Shown: positions 54,078 through 62,258 of the stretch, piece after piece
How the letters are laid out: each line of letters starts with the position of its first letter
Position numbering within the stretch: position 1 is the stretch's first letter
Assembly (NCBI RefSeq): GCF_012034935.1
Contig: NZ_JAATEN010000014.1
Coordinates: 62,001 to 126,000 of the forward strand
DNA length: 64,000 nt
Reading direction: 5' to 3'
DNA from: Streptomyces zingiberis
GTDB lineage: Bacteria > Actinomycetota > Actinomycetes > Streptomycetales > Streptomycetaceae
Notes under the pieces: generated by a model
What the model saw: only the letters and a program-made list of their open reading frames with translations
The model's database searches: none
What the model was told of the DNA's origin: nothing
Program-made: the position numbers and the translations under genes

Positions 54078-54382
54078 AGGTCTCCTAGCATCTGCTCCAA
54101 CAGGCGCACCGTGGCTTCGCGGCCGAGAGCCTGTGAGCGCAGCTTCCCATAGCGTTGAAGCATCGCGCTGACGTCTTTCGGGCCTGTGATCAGGATGCTC
54201 GATTGCTGGCCTTCGGAGTACCCCACCCACTTGGTCTCGGGCGTCTCCGCCAGGTAGATGAGCCCGTCGACTCCTGCGTGATCTTCCTGGCGCAGTGGCA
54301 TGACTTGGACCTCGACGTTCCGTCGGTTCCCTCCTCCCGTCCGTCGTACCCCTGGTGCCACACTCGGTCCGTCAATGGTCAC
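54074..54382 (-). pseudogene. Truncated WhiJ-like XRE regulator (DUF5753 end only)
   Basis: The 102-residue frame from GTG 54382 matches only the last ~80 residues of DUF5753 regulators: VEVQVMPLRQEDHAGVDG, LAETPETKWVGYSEGQ and SAMLQRYGKLRSQALG. The HTH and about 180 further N-terminal residues are absent; the divergent ATPase gene starts 101 bp upstream, leaving no room. It may be a remnant, or a short protein that still binds the DUF397 partner. Confidence 0.8.
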
Positions 54383-54412
54383 CCAGGGTCACTGACCCGG
54401 TCCAGCGGATCG

Positions 54413-54438
54413 GCTGATACAGCGTCATCTGTATCAGC
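54413..54438. promoter_or_regulatory. Perfect 10-bp palindrome, probable operator
   Basis: GCTGATACAG-cgtcat-CTGTATCAGC lies midway in the 101-bp space between the truncated regulator and the ATPase. It is AT-rich for this genome and has the size of an XRE operator. Confidence 0.7.
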
Positions 54439-54483
54439 GTCGTTCCTGCCCAGTGGGGCGGCGGAGGCGGAACGCTCGCCTCC

Positions 54484-54948
54484 ATGACAGTTCCAGGAGC
54501 TGAAGTTCCGGTTACCGTACGTACGTTCGCGCACCGCTTCTCGTCCACGCGGCGCGGGGCCCGTGTCGCCCGGCTGCTCGCCGAGCACCGGCTGACCGAC
54601 TGGGGGGTGCCGCGCGGCAGCCGGGCCTTCGACGCCGCGGTCCTCGTGATCGCGGAACTCACCTCGAACGCCGTCCTGCACGGGCTCGTCCCGGGACGCG
54701 ACTGCGCGTTGCGCCTGACGTGGGACACCGGGGCCGGGGTCCTGCGGATCGAGGTGTCCGACACCCGTCCCGGCCGCCCCGCCCGCGGCGAACCGGCGGC
54801 GGAGTGCGACCGCGGCCGCGGGCTGCTCCTGGTGGAGGCCGTGGCCCTCCGCTGGGGTGTGCGTGACCGGAACGGGCCGGGCAAGACCGTCTGGGCGGAG
54901 TGCGCGGCCGGCGGCGGCCGCCCGGACACCGGTGATGCCGGGAAGTGA
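54484..54948 (+). CDS. HATPase_c_2 (anti-sigma-like) ATP-binding protein
   Basis: The 154-residue protein has GHKL ATPase motifs: N-box ELTSNAVLHG, G1 VSDTRPGRP and a G2-like RGRGLLLVEAV. It resembles RsbW/SpoIIAB-type proteins found beside WhiJ-like regulators and DUF397 genes in streptomycetes. Whether it is a kinase or only a binder is unknown. ATG 54484 is chosen by the conserved start; the GGCGGAGG ribosome-like stretch is distant. Confidence 0.88.
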   Translation: MTVPGAEVPVTVRTFAHRFSSTRRGARVARLLAEHRLTDWGVPRGSRAFDAAVLVIAELTSNAVLHGLVPGRDCALRLTWDTGAGVLRIEVSDTRPGRPARGEPAAECDRGRGLLLVEAVALRWGVRDRNGPGKTVWAECAAGGGRPDTGDAGK

Positions 54949-55005
54949 CCGTCCGCCGTCGCGTAACTCCCCGGCATGGGCGGCCGGGGAGGAAGAGGGC
55001 CCGGC

Positions 55006-55251
55006 TCAGTGCTCCCGTGCGTAGGTCATGATCCACGCGACGGTGAGGACGACTCCGAGAACCCCTACGCCGAGGATGCCGAGCGCCGTCCAGATCCCGT
55101 TTCCGTCCATCGCGGATCGCACCCCGCCGGCGAGCCCGCCGACAGCCATGCAGATGCCGAGGACGAACGCCCGCGAACCGTGCGGGGTCAGCCGGCGCCG
55201 CAGGCTCGGGCCCCGGCGGCCGGGCGGTGGCGGGCCTGCGGAGTGTGTCAT
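55006..55251 (-). CDS. Small two-helix membrane protein
   Basis: The 81-residue product has a basic Pro-rich start and two hydrophobic segments (about 28-44 and 54-74). ATG 55251 follows GAAGGTGACG. The family is not recognised. The 218 bp between it and the oxidoreductase gene show no further gene. Confidence 0.6.
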   Translation of the reverse strand: MTHSAGPPPPGRRGPSLRRRLTPHGSRAFVLGICMAVGGLAGGVRSAMDGNGIWTALGILGVGVLGVVLTVAWIMTYAREH

Positions 55252-55469
55252 CGGAGCGTCACCTTCCCGGTGCTGCGGAGGTGTTCACGTGGGTGTCGCC
55301 CGGCTCCTTCTTCGACGGGGGTAGACCTGATCCTGCCGACCGAGTTCAACCGCCCCAGGGGCCGCCGCGCCGTCGCCACGCGATAGGGCAAGCCGGCGGT
55401 CCGCCATGAGGCGGCCGTCCTCATCGCTGCCGTCGGCGAGTGGCTGTGATCAGTACCTCCACAGCCGTC

Positions 55470-56438
55470 CTACGCGACCTTGACCACGTACTTGCCCTGG
55501 ACGCCGCCCGCTTCCAGTGCCTGGTGTGCCGCCGCTGTCTCCTCCAGGGGGAAGACCCTGTCCACCGCAGGGCTCAGCTTGCCCTCGACCACATGGCGGG
55601 CGAGGTCGTCGAAGTCCGCCCGCGTGGGGTTGCCGCTGAAGAAACGCACCCGGCCCTTTCCGTGGACCGTGCTGGCCGCGAGGTAGCCGAGCGACGCCGC
55701 GGGCCGTTTCAGGTCGAAGGCGATGGTGACCATACGCCCGCCCGGATCCAGGAGGCGCCGGAACGCCCGCAGGTCGGTCCCCGCGGTGTCCAGGACCACG
55801 TCGAAGCGGCCCAGTTCCGTCGGCCGCACGGTCCGGTGGTCGACGGCCTTGTGCGCGCCGAGCCCGCGGACGAAGTCGAGGTTGGCCGCACGGGCCAGGG
55901 CCGTGACCTCGGCGCCGTACGCCCGTCCGAGCTGGACGGCGGCGTTGCCGACACCGCCCGAAGCACCCCGGACGAGGAGCCGTTCGCCGGGGCGCAGCCC
56001 GGCTTTGTCCCGCAGCGCGGTGATGGCCGTGGTGGCCACCGGCAGCGCGGCGGCGTCCACCGGGTCGAGGCCGTCGGGGAGCCGGCCGACCCGCTCGGCG
56101 GGTACGGTCACGTACTCGGCGGCGCTGCCGAACCCGGAGGTGCGGCCCAAGACCCCCCATACGCGGTCCCCGGCCGCGAACCGGGTGACTCCGGCCCCCG
56201 GTGCGGCGACCTCGCCGGTGAAGTCCAAGCCGACGCGCTTGGGGAATGTGCGGCCGCTCAGGAGGCGGAGCCGGCCGGCACGTGCTGCCAGTTCGCCGCC
56301 GTTGACGCTGGACGCGCGCACCTTCACCAGGACCTCGCCGGGGGCCGGCTCGGGGCGTGGCACGTGGCCCGTGTAGAGCACATCGGGGCCGCCGTAGCGG
56401 TCGTAGAGCACTGCCTTCATCATGCGGTCGTCGTTCAT
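55470..56438 (-). CDS. NADPH:quinone reductase-like oxidoreductase (MDR family)
   Basis: A 322-residue zinc-independent alcohol dehydrogenase/quinone reductase: MKAVLYDRYGGPDVL, VRASSVNGGE, VGLDFTGEV and the NADPH loop GASGGVGNAAVQLG. The zinc ligands of true ADHs are missing. ATG 56438 follows AAGGCGGA. It is divergent from a TetR gene with a palindrome between them, so it is probably the regulated target, used against reactive electrophiles or quinones. Confidence 0.93.
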   Translation of the reverse strand: MNDDRMMKAVLYDRYGGPDVLYTGHVPRPEPAPGEVLVKVRASSVNGGELAARAGRLRLLSGRTFPKRVGLDFTGEVAAPGAGVTRFAAGDRVWGVLGRTSGFGSAAEYVTVPAERVGRLPDGLDPVDAAALPVATTAITALRDKAGLRPGERLLVRGASGGVGNAAVQLGRAYGAEVTALARAANLDFVRGLGAHKAVDHRTVRPTELGRFDVVLDTAGTDLRAFRRLLDPGGRMVTIAFDLKRPAASLGYLAASTVHGKGRVRFFSGNPTRADFDDLARHVVEGKLSPAVDRVFPLEETAAAHQALEAGGVQGKYVVKVA

Positions 56439-56495
56439 CGTTCCGCCTTTGCCGCCGGGGACCGTACGGGGATCTGGCACCGACCGTAAGCTCCT

Positions 56496-56517
56496 AAGTG
56501 GACGCAATCGTCCACTT
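56496..56517. promoter_or_regulatory. TetR operator palindrome
   Basis: AAGTGGACG-caat-CGTCCACTT is a perfect 9-bp dyad in the intergenic region of the oxidoreductase and TetR genes, the typical place for an operator controlling both. Confidence 0.8.
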
Positions 56518-56539
56518 GGACCGGAAGCGAGAGACAGTG

Positions 56540-57220
56540 ATGGCGGAATCCTCTCGGATCACAGCCCGGGACGGGGTGCGGGCGGACGCCCGGCGCAACC
56601 GGGAGCGCGTCCTCGTCGCCGCCCGTGCGGTCTTCGCGGAGCACGGGATCGACGCCCCGATGGCGACCGTGGCCCGACGGGCCGGGGTCGGCGTGGCGAC
56701 GCTGTACCGGCATTTCCCGACCCGGGACGCCCTGGTGAGAGGCGCGTTCGCGCAGCAGATGGAGACCTGCGCGCGGGCGCTCACCGAGGCTCTGGCCGCC
56801 CCTGACCCGTGGCAGGGTTTCCAGCACCTGGTCGAGACCGTCTGCGCTCTGCAACGGGAGGAACGCGGGTTCCCCGCCGCGTTCGTCGCGGCCTTCCCGG
56901 AAACCGCGTCGGAACACGCGCGGTCCCGGCGGCGAGCCGAGCGGGACTTCACGACTCTCGTACGCAGGGCCCAGGCGTCGGGCGCGCTACGGGCCGATTT
57001 TCACCCGTCCGACCTCGCCGTGGTCCTCTTGGCACACTGCGGTCTGGCGACCGCCCTGCCGGACGACGGTGCGGCGTCCCGGCGCCTGGTGGCCTATCTG
57101 CTCCAGTCGTTCCGCACCGACCCGGCCAACGGACCGCTGCCCCCACCGGCCGCACTGGCACTGCGCAGCCTCCCGATGGCACCGGACGGTCCCCAGGGGC
57201 AACGACCCTCCCGAGCCTGA
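56540..57220 (+). CDS. TetR-family transcriptional regulator
   Basis: The 226-residue protein has an N-terminal HTH (NRERVLVAARAVFAEHGIDAPMATVARRAGVGVATLYRHFPTRDAL, about 19-63) and a ligand-binding C-domain. ATG 56540 (MAESSRITARDG) leaves the palindrome outside the gene; the frame upstream to 56498 would read through it. It is likely a repressor of itself and the divergent oxidoreductase. Confidence 0.92.
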   Translation: MAESSRITARDGVRADARRNRERVLVAARAVFAEHGIDAPMATVARRAGVGVATLYRHFPTRDALVRGAFAQQMETCARALTEALAAPDPWQGFQHLVETVCALQREERGFPAAFVAAFPETASEHARSRRRAERDFTTLVRRAQASGALRADFHPSDLAVVLLAHCGLATALPDDGAASRRLVAYLLQSFRTDPANGPLPPPAALALRSLPMAPDGPQGQRPSRA

Positions 57221-57284
57221 CGGGAAACGGTACGTGCCGCAGAGCACATCCAGCCCGGCAACTCCCCCTTCGCCTCGGGGCGGG

Positions 57285-57338
57285 GAGCGCCGGGTGGATG
57301 TCGGAGAGGACGGCGACGCGCCCGGTCGTCCCGGTCAT
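57285..57338 (-). pseudogene. 5' stump of a metallophosphoesterase gene
   Basis: ATG 57338 opens MTGTTGRVAVLSDIHPALPA, matching the start of Streptomyces metallophosphoesterases (RVAVLSDIHG). Similarity then ends and no other phosphoesterase motif follows. TACGGT lies 7 nt before the ATG on the minus strand, as in leaderless genes. The rest of the 366-bp gap (57221-57586) holds no gene; near 57549-57598 a GACGCCGAG-containing segment is repeated with a 41-bp period into the next gene end. Confidence 0.4.
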
Positions 57339-57586
57339 GAGGGCGACCGTAGCGGCGCCGGGCGGGCGGAGCGGTGCGGTTCACCCACCGCGAAACCGCG
57401 CCCGGACGCGCCCGGCCGCCCCCGGAAAAGTCCCGCCCCTCCGCCTGCCCGCCGACCGCTCAGTACCCGAGGGCCGCGCTCTGGGGCCCACCGTCAGCGA
57501 GGCCCACTGCCCCGGGATCCTCGCGTGGAGTCCGAGGCCCGCCGTCCGGACGCCGAGACTTCCGCGCGGAGCCCGGGGCCCGTCGC

Positions 57587-58219
57587 TCAGACGCCGAGGC
57601 TCGCCGCGCGGAGCTTGGCGACGGCGTCCTGGTCGCCGTCCGTCTCCACGCGGGCCTTGTCCTGGCGGCCGTAGAGGAAGAGGATCAGCTCGCCCGGCTC
57701 GCCGGTGACCGTCACCACCGGCAGGCCCTTGCGGGCGACGGCGGTGCGCCCGTCGGGGCGGCGCAGCACCACGCCGACCGGGGCCTTGCGCCCCAGCACC
57801 CGCGCCATCCGCTCGATACGGGACCACAGGGCGTCGGCGAAGACCGGGTCCAGCTCGCGCGGCGTCCAGTCCGGCGTGGCGCGGCGGACGTCCTCCGCGT
57901 GCACGTAGAACTCGACGGTGTTCGCCGCCTCGTCCACCTGCTTCAGGGCGAACGGCGACACCCGGGGCGGGCCGGTGCGGATGAGCTGGAGCAGCTCCTC
58001 GTAGGGCTTCGCGGTGAACTCCTTCGACACCCGGTCGTGGCGGGAGGCCAGCGGCTTGACGAACATCCCGGCGGCCGCGTCGGGACGCCGCTCGCGGACC
58101 ACCAGGTGCACGGCGAGGTCGCGGGTGGTCCACCCCTCGCACAGGGTGGGCGCCTCCGGACCGGAGGTCTCCAACAGATCGGCCAGGAGCAGGCGTTCAC
58201 GCTTCGCATGGGTCGACAT
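57587..58219 (-). CDS. TIGR03085-type maleylpyruvate isomerase/DinB-like protein
   Basis: A 210-residue actinobacterial protein of the mycothiol-dependent maleylpyruvate isomerase superfamily: [39 protein letters not shown] and [15 protein letters not shown] supply the His/Glu residues expected for metal binding. The substrate is not known. ATG 58219 (MSTHAKRER) is the first good start. The gene faces hisI divergently. Confidence 0.88.
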   Translation of the reverse strand: MSTHAKRERLLLADLLETSGPEAPTLCEGWTTRDLAVHLVVRERRPDAAAGMFVKPLASRHDRVSKEFTAKPYEELLQLIRTGPPRVSPFALKQVDEAANTVEFYVHAEDVRRATPDWTPRELDPVFADALWSRIERMARVLGRKAPVGVVLRRPDGRTAVARKGLPVVTVTGEPGELILFLYGRQDKARVETDGDQDAVAKLRAASLGV

Positions 58220-58435
58220 ACCGGCCACCCTACGACTGTCCCGGCGAAGCGGCCACGACCGCGCCCGGCCGCGCCGCGCCCGGGGTTCGTGGCGCTCGTC
58301 ACCGCCCGGCGCCGGCGTGGCCCCCGCCGGGCCTGCCGCGAACCGGTCCCGGCCCGGCCGGCGCCGTGGGGCAGGGCCGGGGACGACGGCCGGACGGATT
58401 TCCGTCCGGCTCCGCGGCGGCGGCAGAATGACGCC

Positions 58436-58930
58436 ATGCCCACCGAGTCCACCGAGCCCACCGAGCCCGGCGAGTCCACCGGCTCCGCCGAACCGGCCCG
58501 TCCCACCGGCAGCCCCTCCGGCAGCCTTTCCGCCGGCCCCGGCACCGCCGCCCCCGACGCTCCCGGCCCCTCCCGCCTGGACCCCGCCGTCGCCGCCCGG
58601 CTGAAGCGGAACGCCGACGGGCTCGTCCCCGCGATCGCGCAGCAGTACGACACCGGCGAGGTGCTGATGCTGGGGTGGATGGACGACGAGGCCCTGCACC
58701 GCACCCTCACCACCGGCCGCTGCACCTACTGGAGCCGCAGCCGTGGCGCGTACTGGGTCAAGGGCGACACCTCCGGTCACGTCCAGCACGTGAAGTCCGT
58801 GGCGCTCGACTGCGACGGGGACACGGTGCTCGTCAAGGTGGACCAGGTGGGCGCCGCCTGCCACACCGGCGACCGCACCTGCTTCGACGCGGACGAACTG
58901 CCGCTCGGGCCGCCGGTCACCGGCGCCTGA
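58436..58930 (+). CDS. hisI: Phosphoribosyl-AMP cyclohydrolase HisI
   Basis: Opens the adenine ring of PR-AMP, the third histidine step. The 164-residue monofunctional protein has a Ser/Pro/Glu-rich leader of about 45 residues, then [31 protein letters not shown] and the Mg/Zn sites LDCDGD and [12 protein letters not shown] 58436 has no ribosome site; CAGAAT ends 6 nt upstream. It lies apart from the main his operon, next to trpE. Confidence 0.95.
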   Translation: MPTESTEPTEPGESTGSAEPARPTGSPSGSLSAGPGTAAPDAPGPSRLDPAVAARLKRNADGLVPAIAQQYDTGEVLMLGWMDDEALHRTLTTGRCTYWSRSRGAYWVKGDTSGHVQHVKSVALDCDGDTVLVKVDQVGAACHTGDRTCFDADELPLGPPVTGA

Positions 58931-59068
58931 CCTGCCGCGCGTCCGGCCCGCGCCGGGACGCCCCGCCGGTGTCGCCGCGGCATCGGGCCGGGCCGGTGGG
59001 TGCGCGGGTTTTCCCCTGTTCCACCGGCCGCATCGTGAAACAGCCGCGGGCAGCCCCGCCCGCCCCAC

Positions 59069-59074
59069 TAGGAT
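59069..59074 (+). promoter_or_regulatory. Candidate -10 hexamer of leaderless trpE
   Basis: TAGGAT ends 8 nt before ATG 59083, and no ribosome site or Trp-rich leader peptide precedes the gene. Transcription would begin at or next to the A of ATG. Confidence 0.6.
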
Positions 59075-59082
59075 CCGGGCCC

Positions 59083-60594
59083 ATGAGCACCGGCGCCGCC
59101 ACGATGGACCTCACCACTTTCCGCAAGCTGGCGGCCGACCGCCGCGTCATCCCCGTCAGCCGCAGGCTCCTGGCCGACGGGGACACCCCGGTCGGCCTCT
59201 ACCGCAAGCTCGCCGCCGAACGCCCGGGCACCTTCCTGCTGGAGTCGGCGGAGAACGGCCGCTCGTGGTCGCGCTACTCCTTCGTCGGGGTGCGCAGCGA
59301 CGCCACCCTCACCGTCCGCGACGGCCAGGCGCACTGGCTCGGCACCCCGCCCGTGGGCGTCCCCACCGACGGCGATCCGCTGGAGGCGCTGCGCGCCACC
59401 GTCGAGGCCCTGCACACCCCGCGTGACCTGGGTGATCTGCTGGGGCTGCCGCCCTTCACCGGTGGCATGGTCGGCTACCTCGGCTATGACGTCGTGCGCC
59501 GGCTGGAGAAGATCGGCGACTCCACCCGGGACGACCTGGGCCTGCCCGAACTCACCATGCTGCTCACCTCCGACCTGGCCGTCCTCGACCACTGGGACGG
59601 CACCGTCCTGCTGATCGCCAACGCCATCAACCACAACGACCTCGACACCGGCGTGGACGAGGCGTACGCGGACGCCGTGGCGCGCCTCGACGCCATGACC
59701 GCCGACCTGGCCCGGCCGCTGCCCGGGGGCGCCACCACCCTCCCGCCGTCGGAGCTGCCGGAGTTCACCCAGCCCTGGGGCGGAGCCGACTACCAGGCCG
59801 CCGTGGAGGAGATCAAGGAGCGCATCCGGGCTGGGGAGGCGTTCCAGGTGGTGCCCTCGCAGCGGTTCGAGGCACCCTGCCCGGCCTCGGCGCTCGACGT
59901 CTACCGGGTGCTGCGCACCACCAACCCCAGCCCGTACATGTACCTCCTCCGCCTCGACGGTTTCGATGTCGTCGGCTCCAGCCCCGAGGCGCTGGTCAAG
60001 GTGGAGGACGGGCGCGCGATGCTGCACCCGATCGCCGGGACCCGGCCGCGCGGGGCCACCCCGCAGCGGGACGCCGCCCTCGCCGAGGAACTGCTCGCCG
60101 ACCCCAAGGAGCGGGCGGAGCACCTGATGCTGGTGGACCTCGGCCGCAACGACCTCGGCCGGGTGTGCGAGCCGGGCAGCGTGGAGGTCGTGGACTTCAT
60201 GTCCGTGGAGCGCTACAGCCACGTCATGCACATCGTCTCCACCGTCACGGGCCGGCTCGCCCCGGGCCGTACCGCGTTCGACGTGCTCACCGCCTGCTTC
60301 CCCGCCGGGACCCTTTCCGGCGCGCCCAAGCCGCGCGCCCTCCAGATCATCGAGGAGCTGGAGCCGACGCGGCGCGGCCTGTACGGCGGCTGCGTCGGCT
60401 ACCTGGACTTCGCGGGCGACTCCGACACCGCCATCGCCATCCGCACGGCGCTGCTCCGCGACGGCACGGCCTACGTTCAGGCCGGCGCGGGGGTCGTGGC
60501 GGACTCCGATCCCGTGGCCGAGGACACCGAATGCCGCAACAAGGCGGCGGCGGTGCTTCGCGCGGTGCGGATCGCCTCGGGGCTGGGGTCGTAA
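59083..60594 (+). CDS. trpE: Anthranilate synthase component I TrpE
   Basis: Converts chorismate and ammonia to anthranilate. The 503-residue protein has [18 protein letters not shown] (the feedback Trp site includes LLES), [41 protein letters not shown] and the final [14 protein letters not shown]. The glutaminase subunit is not in the window. ATG 59083 is placed by the family start and the -10 hexamer. Confidence 0.97.
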   Translation: MSTGAATMDLTTFRKLAADRRVIPVSRRLLADGDTPVGLYRKLAAERPGTFLLESAENGRSWSRYSFVGVRSDATLTVRDGQAHWLGTPPVGVPTDGDPLEALRATVEALHTPRDLGDLLGLPPFTGGMVGYLGYDVVRRLEKIGDSTRDDLGLPELTMLLTSDLAVLDHWDGTVLLIANAINHNDLDTGVDEAYADAVARLDAMTADLARPLPGGATTLPPSELPEFTQPWGGADYQAAVEEIKERIRAGEAFQVVPSQRFEAPCPASALDVYRVLRTTNPSPYMYLLRLDGFDVVGSSPEALVKVEDGRAMLHPIAGTRPRGATPQRDAALAEELLADPKERAEHLMLVDLGRNDLGRVCEPGSVEVVDFMSVERYSHVMHIVSTVTGRLAPGRTAFDVLTACFPAGTLSGAPKPRALQIIEELEPTRRGLYGGCVGYLDFAGDSDTAIAIRTALLRDGTAYVQAGAGVVADSDPVAEDTECRNKAAAVLRAVRIASGLGS

Positions 60595-60825
60595 CGGGCC
60601 GTAACGGACGTCACGGGCGGGGCGGGCGGGGCGGGCGCTCCGCGCGGTCATCGCCGTCGGCTGTTCCCGGCAGCTCCCGGCAGTTCCCGGCCGCCCCGGG
60701 GCCGCTCCCGGCGCGGAGGGGCGGACGGGAGGCCGGGACGCAGGGGTGGCGCGCGCCGGGGCGTGGAGCCGGAGGAGGCGCGACCCGGATGCCGGGGCGC
60801 GGTCCCGGCGCGCCATAGTGGAGGG

Positions 60826-61497
60826 GTGACTGAGGTACCCGAGCCGCGCAGCCGTCCCGACGCCGACCGCCCCGGTGCCGCGCCCGCGTCCGGGCGCGCC
60901 TCCGGCGCCCGCCGCACCCTGGCCGCGGCGCTGGCCTCCGGGGCCGCGGGCGCCGCCGTCGCCCTGATCGCCGGCGGGCAGACCTGGTCCCACGCCAGGA
61001 CCGCCGCGGCGCAGGGCGCGCAGACCGTCTCCGTCGCCGGGCGGGACGTCACGGGCCTGCCCGCCGCCCTGGCCATCGTGGGCCTCGCCGCGCTCGTCGC
61101 CGTGTTCGCCGTCCGCCGCGCGGGCCGCACCGCCGTGGCCGCCCTGCTGACGCTGAGCGGCGCCGGCACGATCGCCGCCTCCCTCCTCGGCCGCTCCGCC
61201 ACCGGGGCGCTGGAGTCCGAGGCGGCCCGCGTCACCGGACTGGTCGGCGCGGAGGTTACGGACGTCACCCCCACCGTCTGGCCCCTGGTCTCGGCCGCCG
61301 CCGGCCTGCTGATGCTCCTGGCCGGGGTGCTCGCGCTGCGCCACGGGCGCCGCTGGCCCGCGATGTCCGGCCGGTACGAGAACCCCGCCGGGGGCGGCGC
61401 CCGACGGCGGCCCGGGCGCGCCGCGCCGGACCCGGAGGCGCCGGAGGAACTGTGGCGGGCGCTGGACCGCGGCGAGGACCCGACCCGCGACCGCTGA
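60826..61497 (+). CDS. Trp-region conserved membrane protein (TIGR02234)
   Basis: A 223-residue protein found between trpE and trpC in actinobacteria. Four hydrophobic segments (about 30-50, 78-94, 102-120 and 150-170) and a SQ-like GGQTWSHA motif fit the family; function is unproven, though a role tied to tryptophan is suggested by place. GTG 60826 has CATAGT 6 nt upstream. An in-frame ATG-like start at 60763 would precede that hexamer. Confidence 0.88.
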   Translation: MTEVPEPRSRPDADRPGAAPASGRASGARRTLAAALASGAAGAAVALIAGGQTWSHARTAAAQGAQTVSVAGRDVTGLPAALAIVGLAALVAVFAVRRAGRTAVAALLTLSGAGTIAASLLGRSATGALESEAARVTGLVGAEVTDVTPTVWPLVSAAAGLLMLLAGVLALRHGRRWPAMSGRYENPAGGGARRRPGRAAPDPEAPEELWRALDRGEDPTRDR

Positions 61498-61537
61498 CGG
61501 GCCGCCGCCCGGATGCCGAGTGACGGGAGGCCGGGAA

Positions 61538-61573
61538 GACCGGGAAGTCCGGGAGGACCGGGAAGTCCGGGAG
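61538..61573 (+). repeat. 18-bp tandem repeat, 2 copies
   Basis: GACCGGGAAGTCCGGGAG occurs at 61538-61555 and 61556-61573, with degraded copies on both sides, in the 254-bp gap between the TIGR02234 and HGxxPAAW genes. Confidence 0.9.
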
Positions 61574-61751
61574 GCCGGACGGCGGCTCGCCGCTCACCGC
61601 CGGAACCCGGCCCACGGGGAGCGGCGCGGCGGCCCCGCCCCCGGCGCCCGCGGCGGCACCCCGGCGCCGTGCCGTCACGGCCCGTCGGGAAGAATGGACG
61701 GCGAGCGTTCACCGCGCCCCAGCCAGGCGCACACAGCAACGAGGAGAACTC

Positions 61752-61985
61752 ATGGCGGGCCACGACCACGGACACACCCCAGCCGCCTGGACCGGCTCGA
61801 TCATCGCCTTCATCGGTTTCTGCGTGGCCAGTGCGTTCACCGTGTTGGCCCAGCCCATCGGGTTCTGGGCCGGGGTCGTCGTCATCTTCCTGGGCGGCAT
61901 CGTCGGCTGGGTGATGAAGAAGGCCGGGATGGGGCGGGACGAGACCCTGCCGCGCCAGCCGGGGGAGCGCCAGCCGCAGTCCTGA
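61752..61985 (+). CDS. HGxxPAAW family small membrane protein
   Basis: The 77-residue protein has the family motif HGHTPAAW at residues 6-13, two membrane helices (about 14-34 and 37-55) and a basic, Gln-rich tail. It is a standing member of the actinobacterial trp region, with no known function. ATG 61752 follows GAGGAGAACTC. Confidence 0.9.
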   Translation: MAGHDHGHTPAAWTGSIIAFIGFCVASAFTVLAQPIGFWAGVVVIFLGGIVGWVMKKAGMGRDETLPRQPGERQPQS

Positions 61986-62042
61986 CCCGGCGCCCGCGGC
62001 GACGGCCTCCGGGGTTCGGAGTCGGGGTTCGGGGCTCGTTCC

Positions 62043-62098
62043 CTGCCGTCTGCCGTCTGCCGTCTGCCGTCTGCCGTCTGCCGTCTGCCGTCTGCCGT
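62043..62098 (+). repeat. 7-bp tandem repeat, 8 copies
   Basis: CTGCCGT is repeated eight times without error, followed by degraded CTGCCG units. It lies 58 bp after the HGxxPAAW gene in non-coding sequence. A 7-bp unit would slip easily and could serve as a strain marker. Confidence 0.95.
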
Positions 62099-62210
62099 CC
62101 GCTGCCGCTGCCGGTCCGGTGGGCCGTGGTGGCTCCCCGGGGGCCCGGAGGCGCCAGGGGGCCGGCTCACGCGGCCGGAGGGCCCGGGACGCCGGCGAGG
62201 CGCCGGGTAC

Positions 62211-62258
62211 GGCCCCGGGCCGGTTCCACCGTCCGCACGGTGGAACCGGCCCGGGGCC
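62211..62258. terminator. Perfect 22-bp hairpin upstream of trpC
   Basis: Arms 62211-62232 and 62237-62258 (ggccccgggccggttccacc... and complement) match over all 22 bp with a 4-nt loop. It is the strongest stem in the window and probably ends the transcript of the HGxxPAAW gene. Confidence 0.8.

Noticed and set aside
58675-59082. Upstream extension of trpE overlapping hisI
   Set aside because: The frame is open, but sequence before ATG 59083 is out-of-frame hisI and spacer; the family start and -10 hexamer lie at 59083.
58931-59082. Trp attenuator with leader peptide before trpE
   Set aside because: No short frame with consecutive Trp codons and no terminator/antiterminator pair was found; the promoter appears to abut the ATG.
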